NCBI GenBank assembly: GCA_004554085.1
Contig: SFNY01000045.1
Location: forward strand, 1-37,715
DNA length: 37,715 bases
Reading direction: 5' to 3'
From: Clostridiales bacterium
GTDB taxonomy: Bacteria; Bacillota; Clostridia; Christensenellales; Aristaeellaceae
The notes under the pieces are model-generated. The model was not told where the DNA came from and ran no database searches. It saw nothing but the letters and a program-made list of their open reading frames with translations. The translations under genes were made by a program, and so were the position numbers. Below are positions 33,584-37,715 of the stretch, piece by piece; the first letter of the stretch is position 1, and each line of letters begins with the position of its first letter.

Positions 33584-33661
33584 GGCCACAGGCGTCTCTA
33601 TGAGAGCCGCCTGTACGCGCGACCGCCGCGCTGCGGCCGGTCCGCTGGCCATGAACGATGC
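33582..33661 (+). repeat. structured tandem repeat, copy 1 (80 bp)
   Basis: The copy starts AAGGCCACAGGCGTCTC inside the oadB stop codon. Its GGCCA and TGGCC ends can pair, and inside are a hairpin based on ACAGGCG/CGCCTGT and another based on CCGC/GCGG. Together they form a possible three-way junction. It abuts copy 2. Confidence 0.75.
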
Positions 33662-33737
33662 AAGGCCACAGGCGTCTCTTTGGAGCCGCCTGCACGCGCG
33701 ACCGCTGCAAAGCGGCCGGTCCGCTGGCCATGTACGA
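33662..33737 (+). repeat. structured tandem repeat, copy 2 (76 bp)
   Basis: It matches copy 1 at all but about eight positions, plus one or two short gaps. Both inner hairpins are kept although their sequences differ. The second becomes CCGCT with loop GCAA and AGCGG. The two copies fill most of the gap between oadB and the next gene. Confidence 0.75.
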
Positions 33738-33762
33738 ATAAGTGAGATTCAAGCCACAGAAT

Positions 33763-33798
33763 AACCGGGCGCTGCCCCTTCCCGGCGGCGCGCCGGTT
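33763..33798 (+). other. GC-rich hairpin upstream of the oadA-like gene
   Basis: AACCGGGCGC (33763-33772) can pair with GCGC-G-CCGGTT (33788-33798), with one bulged G. There is no T-run. It ends about 40 bases before the next start codon and adds to the heavy structure of the 256-base gap, in which I see no clear promoter. Confidence 0.45.
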
Positions 33799-33839
33799 CC
33801 CGGATACGTTTCCCGTTTGAACGCAAGGAGGAAAACATT

Positions 33840-35252
33840 ATGGGCAAAGTAATGATTACCGAAACCATCCTTCGCGACGCACATCAGTCCCAGGCCGCAA
33901 CCCGCATGCGCACCGAGGACATGCTGCCCGCCTGCGATGTGCTGGACAAAGTTGGTTACTATTCTCTGGAGTGCTGGGGCGGCGCAACCTTCGACAGCTG
34001 CCTGCGCTTCCTGAACGAGGATCCCTGGGAGCGCCTGCGCAAGCTGAAGGCGGCCCTGCCGAACACCAAGCTGCAGATGCTCTTCCGCGGCCAGAACATT
34101 CTGGGCTACCGCCACTATGCCGACGACGTCGTGGACGAGTTCGTCCGCCTGTCCATCAAGAACGGCATCGACGTCATCCGCATCTTCGACGCGCTGAACG
34201 ATCCCCGCAACCTGGAGGCCTGCATCAAGGCCACCAAGAAGTACGGCGGAATCTGCGAAGTCGCGCTGTCCTACACCATCAGCCCGGTGCACACCGAGGA
34301 GTACTTCGTTGAGTTGGCACTGAAGCTGGAGAAGATGGGCGCGGACAACATCTGCATCAAGGACATGGCAAACCTGCTGCTGCCCTATGACGCATACTCC
34401 CTGGTCAAGAAGCTGAAGCAGGCGCTGCGTCCCACCACGCTTGTGCACCTGCACACCCACAACACCACCGGTACCGGCGACATGGTCAACCTGAAGGCCA
34501 TCGAGGCCGGCGTGGACATCGTGGACTGCGCGCTGTCCCCCATGGGCAACGGCACCTCCCAGCCCGCCACCGAGTCCCTGGTCGCCACCCTGCGCGGCAC
34601 CGAGTACGACACCGGCATCGATCTGAACCTGCTGACCCAGGCCACCGATCACTTCCGCGGCGTTGCCCAGAAGCTGACCGAGCAGGGCATCCTGGATCCC
34701 AAGGTTCTGAAGGTGGACGTCAACACCCTGAAGTATCAGGTTCCCGGCGGCATGCTGTCCAACCTGATCAACCAGCTGAAGCAGGCCGGCAAGTCCGACA
34801 AGCTCTACGAGGTGCTGGCAGAGGTTCCGCGTGTCCGCAAGGACTTCGGCTATCCGCCGCTGGTCACCCCCACCTCCCAGATCGTGGGCACCCAGGCCGT
34901 GATGAACGTCATCACCGGCGAGCGCTACAAGATGAACCCGAAGGAGTCCCAGGGCCTGATGGCCGGCGAGTACGGCACGCTGCCGGCGCCTGTGAACGAG
35001 GAAGTTCGCAAGAAGATCATCGGCGACCGCAAGGTCATCACCTGCCGCCCCGTGGACGATCCGCACTACGGTGCAAAGCACCTGGACGAGTTCCGCAAGG
35101 AGATCGGCCAGTACTACACCCAGGAGGAGGACGTGCTCTCCTACGCCCTGTTCCCGCAGGTTGCCGAGAAGTTCTTCATCGCCCGTCAGGCGTCCCAGCT
35201 CAAGCTGGACAACTCCGTGCGCGACGAGAAGAACAACGCAATGCCCATCTGA
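33840..35252 (+). CDS. oadA: oxaloacetate decarboxylase alpha-type carboxyltransferase lacking a biotin domain (transcarboxylase 5S-like)
   Basis: TIM-barrel carboxyltransferase (HMGL-like plus PYC_OADA domains) that moves carboxyl groups between oxaloacetate/pyruvate and biotin. The metal and carboxylysine residues are present: Asp13 in TILRDAHQS, Lys174 in CIKDMANLL, and His203/His205 in VHLHTHNTTG. The conserved LRGQN-type segment is MLFRGQNILGYRHYADD. With 470 residues it ends before a biotinyl domain would begin, unlike classical OadA (about 590), so it depends on the separate carrier gene. GGAGG precedes the ATG. Pyruvate carboxylase subunit B (PycB) has the same layout and is an alternative name. 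Confidence 0.9.
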   Translation: MGKVMITETILRDAHQSQAATRMRTEDMLPACDVLDKVGYYSLECWGGATFDSCLRFLNEDPWERLRKLKAALPNTKLQMLFRGQNILGYRHYADDVVDEFVRLSIKNGIDVIRIFDALNDPRNLEACIKATKKYGGICEVALSYTISPVHTEEYFVELALKLEKMGADNICIKDMANLLLPYDAYSLVKKLKQALRPTTLVHLHTHNTTGTGDMVNLKAIEAGVDIVDCALSPMGNGTSQPATESLVATLRGTEYDTGIDLNLLTQATDHFRGVAQKLTEQGILDPKVLKVDVNTLKYQVPGGMLSNLINQLKQAGKSDKLYEVLAEVPRVRKDFGYPPLVTPTSQIVGTQAVMNVITGERYKMNPKESQGLMAGEYGTLPAPVNEEVRKKIIGDRKVITCRPVDDPHYGAKHLDEFRKEIGQYYTQEEDVLSYALFPQVAEKFFIARQASQLKLDNSVRDEKNNAMPI

Positions 35253-35264
35253 GCTTGATGGAAT

Positions 35265-35298
35265 GGCCCTCAAAGCACATGCTTTGGGGGCCTGTTTT
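35265..35298 (+). terminator. terminator of the carboxyltransferase cluster
   Basis: A stem of up to 13 bp (GGCCCTCAAAGCA pairing with TGCTTTGGGGGCC, one G-U) is followed by TGTTTTGTTC, 12 bases after the stop codon. Confidence 0.85.
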
Positions 35299-35364
35299 GT
35301 TCAAAAAAAGCGATGATTCTGCATGATTTGCCCATTGCTCTGCCACAATTTACAGAGCCGGACG

Positions 35365-35393
35365 TTTACAAATCGGGGCCTGCGTGGTACAAT
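35365..35393 (+). promoter_or_regulatory. promoter of the capA-like gene
   Basis: TTTACA (35365-35370) and TACAAT (35388-35393) are 17 bases apart, with a TGG extension before the -10. An approximately 90-base leader follows, with an A/T-rich inverted repeat (ATGGAAAA and TTTTCCAT, about 35409-35432). Confidence 0.7.
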
Positions 35394-35484
35394 GTAAGAG
35401 ATTATCATATGGAAAAGGAAGGTTTTTTCCATGGATGATCCGTGCGCAAATGCGTGAAAATCACAGGAATGGCGGGGAAAGCGC

Positions 35485-36801
35485 GTGCCGCAAGCGAGCA
35501 GCAAAAATGGAAAAAGGCGAATGAGCAAGGTCCAGCGCAGGCGCATGCAGCGCCAGAAGCGCCTGATCGCCCTTGCGCTCTGTCTGCTGGGCGCGCTGCT
35601 GGTCGCTGCGATCGTCTGGATGCTGGTCGTGGGCTTAGGCAGGCGCGCGGACAGCGTGCAGCAGCCGCCCGTTGAAACTGCTGCTCCCACCGTGGAGAGC
35701 GAATGGACTGCGGAGCCGTCGGCGACGATTGAACCCACGGCGACGGCTGTACCAACGGCTGAACCCACCCCCACGCCTGTGCCCGAGCCGGTGTACATCA
35801 CCCTCACGGCGGTGGGGGACTGCACCCTGGGCGGCAACACCAACGATGGCGCGTCGGGGGAGAAGCGCTTCGCGACCTGCTTCAAGGAGAACGGCGCGGA
35901 CTACTTCATGCAGAATGTGCGCGGCCTGTTCGGGAGCGACGACGTGACCGTTGTCAATCTGGAGGGCCCGCTGACCACCGCTACGACCAAGCGCAGCAAC
36001 CGCACGTTCAACTTCCGGGGCGATCCGGAGTACGTGAACATCCTCTCTGGCTCCAGCGTGGAGGTGTGCAACCTGGCCAACAACCACGCCTACGACTTCA
36101 AGACGGCGGGCTTTGAGGAGACTGCCAGCGTGGTTCAGGCGGCTGGAATGGGAGCCTGCGGCTTCGGCCTGGAGCACTACATGGAGGTCAAGGGCCGCAC
36201 AGTGGGCTTCCTGGGCTTCACCGAGTGGAACTTCGAGCCGGAGGAGATCGAGAGCGCCGTGCGCAGCGCCCGGGAGAAGTGTGATCTGCTGATCGTTTGC
36301 GTCCACTGGGGCGAGGAGCGCACCTACAAGCACACCAGCACCACGGAAAAGCTGGGGCGCAGGATGGTGGATGCGGGCGCGGATCTGGTGATCGGCGGCC
36401 ACTCCCACGTCTACGGCGAGATTGAGCAGTACCAGGGCAAGTACATCATCTACAGCCTGGGCAACTTCTGCTTTGGGGGCAACAAGAAGCCCTCGGACAT
36501 GCAGTGCATCATCTTCCAGCAGCGCTTTATGCTCTGGCCGGACGGCAGGGTGGAGGACGCGGGCATCAATCTGATCCCGGCGCGGATTTCCTCCACCACC
36601 GAGACCAACAACTACCAGCCCGCCTATCTGGAGGGCGACAAGGGTGCGGAGCTGCTGGCGAAGGTGGCCAAGGTCTCAAACCTCACGGAGGAGAGTACCA
36701 TCTGGATGCCGGAGAGCTTCGTGGTGCAGAACGGAATTGTGACAGCCGATGCGAAGATCGGCCCGACGGCGGAGCCCGTCGGATCGGACGCTTCGCTGTA
36801 A
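35485..36801 (+). CDS. CapA-like (PGA_cap family) membrane-anchored metallophosphatase-fold protein
   Basis: Outside-facing protein of the family that includes CapA/PgsA of poly-gamma-glutamate capsule synthesis. A basic N-terminus and one membrane helix (about residues 27-51) lead into a Thr/Pro/Glu linker. The domain then shows the metal-site motifs AVGDCTLGGN, VNLEGPLT, NLANNHAYDF, VCVHWGEE and GGHSHVYGEIEQY, and SLGNFCFGG. The start is uncertain: the GTG at 35485 has GGGGAA upstream, while the ATG at 35521 has a poorly spaced AAGG. No capB or capC genes are present, so capsule synthesis cannot be claimed. Lone CapA-like proteins are common in Clostridia. Confidence 0.85.
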   Translation: MPQASSKNGKRRMSKVQRRRMQRQKRLIALALCLLGALLVAAIVWMLVVGLGRRADSVQQPPVETAAPTVESEWTAEPSATIEPTATAVPTAEPTPTPVPEPVYITLTAVGDCTLGGNTNDGASGEKRFATCFKENGADYFMQNVRGLFGSDDVTVVNLEGPLTTATTKRSNRTFNFRGDPEYVNILSGSSVEVCNLANNHAYDFKTAGFEETASVVQAAGMGACGFGLEHYMEVKGRTVGFLGFTEWNFEPEEIESAVRSAREKCDLLIVCVHWGEERTYKHTSTTEKLGRRMVDAGADLVIGGHSHVYGEIEQYQGKYIIYSLGNFCFGGNKKPSDMQCIIFQQRFMLWPDGRVEDAGINLIPARISSTTETNNYQPAYLEGDKGAELLAKVAKVSNLTEESTIWMPESFVVQNGIVTADAKIGPTAEPVGSDASL

Positions 36802-36840
36802 TACAGGATTTTTCGGGAAAGAATGTTGGGGGGACTGAAA

Positions 36841-37715
36841 ATGGAGAACGAAGCAAGACGCGCAAGCAACTTTATCGAGGAAAATATCAATCAGGATCTG
36901 GCCAGCGGCCGCTTTGACCACGTCAAGACCCGCTTCCCGCCGGAGCCGAATGGCTATCTGCACATCGGCCATGCGAAGGCGCTGTGCGTGGACTTCGGCA
37001 CCGCCCAGAAGTATGGCGGCTCTTGCAACCTGCGCTTTGACGATACCAACCCCGCCAAGGAGGAAAAGGCCTTCGTCGAGGGCATCCAGGCCGACATCGA
37101 GTGGCTGGGCTTCAAGTGGGATAACCTCTACTTCGCCTCCGATTTCTTCGATCGCCTGTACGAAATCGCGTGCAGCATGATCCGCCGGGGCCTGGCCTAC
37201 GTGGACGACCAGTCGCCGGAGGAGATGCGCAAGAATCGCGGCACGCTGACCCAGCCGGGCGTGAACAGCCCCTATCGCGACCGCACGCCGGAGGAGAATC
37301 TGGACCTGTTCGAGCGCATGAAGAATGGCGAGTTCCCGGACGGAAGCCGCGTGCTGCGTGCCAAGATCGACATGGCCTCCCCCAACGTGCTGCTGCGCGA
37401 CCCCACCATGTATCGCATCAAGCACATGCATCATCACCGCGCCGGCGACAAGTGGTGCATCTATCCCATGTATGACTTCCAGCACCCCGTGCAGGATGCC
37501 ATTGAGGGCATCACCCACAGCCTGTGCTCCCTGGAGTATGAGATTCACCGCCCGCTGTACGATTGGTTCGTCACTCACGCCGAGGTCACCGACCAGCCGC
37601 CGCGCCAGATCGAGTTCGCCCGCCTGAACATCGAGCGCACCGTCATGTCCAAGCGCTACCTGCGCCGCATGGTGGAGGAGGGCGTGGTGTCCGGCTGGGA
37701 CGATCCCCGCATGCC
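36841..37715 (+). CDS. glnS: glutaminyl-tRNA synthetase, 5' part
   Basis: Class I synthetase that charges tRNA-Gln. The gene runs off the right edge after 291 codons. The class I signatures HIGH (residues 41-44, in PEPNGYLHIGHAKA) and a KMSKS variant (VMSKR, residues 268-272) are present. Between them come FDDTNPAKEE, WCIYPMYDFQHPVQDAIEGITHSLCSLE and PRQIEFARLNI. The DDTNP and THSLCSLEYEIHRPLYDW segments favour GlnRS over GluRS. GGGGGAC precedes the ATG. Having GlnRS is notable because many Clostridia make Gln-tRNA through GatCAB instead. I see no T-box in the 39-base gap upstream. Confidence 0.93.
   Translation, partial: MENEARRASNFIEENINQDLASGRFDHVKTRFPPEPNGYLHIGHAKALCVDFGTAQKYGGSCNLRFDDTNPAKEEKAFVEGIQADIEWLGFKWDNLYFASDFFDRLYEIACSMIRRGLAYVDDQSPEEMRKNRGTLTQPGVNSPYRDRTPEENLDLFERMKNGEFPDGSRVLRAKIDMASPNVLLRDPTMYRIKHMHHHRAGDKWCIYPMYDFQHPVQDAIEGITHSLCSLEYEIHRPLYDWFVTHAEVTDQPPRQIEFARLNIERTVMSKRYLRRMVEEGVVSGWDDPRM

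Noticed and set aside
29717..33652. 1311-codon open frame on the minus strand opposite the Na+-pump cluster
   Set aside because: It is antisense to five well-supported genes, with low-complexity translation and no start signal. It is a product of codon bias.
33549..33764. 71-codon plus-strand ORF over the tandem repeat
   Set aside because: It begins inside oadB in another frame, has no ribosome site, and reads through repeat structure.
33584..33839. tRNA-like or insertion-sequence end in the repeat region
   Set aside because: The fold is cloverleaf-like in outline, but has no tRNA T-loop, acceptor pairing of the right length or anticodon arm. There is no transposase and no target duplication.
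36802..36840. T-box or other riboswitch ahead of glnS
   Set aside because: The gap is only 39 bases, with no room for a leader and no T-box sequence.

Overview
The window is GC-rich chromosomal DNA of a Gram-positive anaerobe, most likely a Clostridia member of the gut type. The evidence is the gene order (rpmE-DUF1385-prmC-prfA-sua5, and hrcA-grpE-dnaK-dnaJ-prmA-rsmE-mtaB-HIT-rpsU), a perfect CIRCE operator, strong GGAGG-type ribosome sites, GTG and TTG starts, and a biotin/Na+ decarboxylase cluster. I name no species. There are no phage, IS, CRISPR or rRNA genes. Most of the window is housekeeping DNA with a few accessory envelope genes.

Layout. 1-1.9 kb: the end of a zinc-type alcohol dehydrogenase, a small unknown protein, a HAD hydrolase and tRNA-Arg(CCU). 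2.1-6.7 kb: gyrB-gyrA, closed by a bidirectional terminator. 6.8-11.6 kb, minus strand: rpmE, a DUF1385 membrane protein, prmC, prfA, sua5 and an unknown Cys-rich protein, tightly packed and translationally coupled. 11.8-20.4 kb: the HrcA/CIRCE heat-shock operon, then prmA, a damaged rsmE/mtaB junction, a HIT protein and rpsU. 20.7-24.9 kb: a Trm11-like RNA methyltransferase, rho with a very large disordered insert, and an AraC-type regulator. 25.2-29.5 kb, minus strand: three envelope genes, namely a D,D-carboxypeptidase, a membrane protein with an acidic 11-residue repeat, and a membrane protein with four H-x4-C/C-x2-C modules. 29.7-35.3 kb: a biotin-dependent carboxyltransferase/sodium-pump cluster. 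35.4-37.7 kb: a CapA-like protein and the 5' part of glnS.

The most notable observations are these. (1) rsmE and mtaB are joined by what looks like a deletion that removes the end of one gene and the start of the other. (2) One biotin carrier and one Na+ pump (beta/gamma) are encoded with two different carboxyltransferases, one of the acyl-CoA type (12S/MmdA-like) and one of the oxaloacetate/pyruvate type (5S/OadA-like, without its own biotin domain). (3) An approximately 80-bp, highly structured tandem repeat sits between the pump gene and the second carboxyltransferase. (4) A 592-residue membrane protein carries four copies of a predicted metal-binding module. These readings come from sequence inspection only. 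Family assignments rest on recognised motifs, not on database searches.
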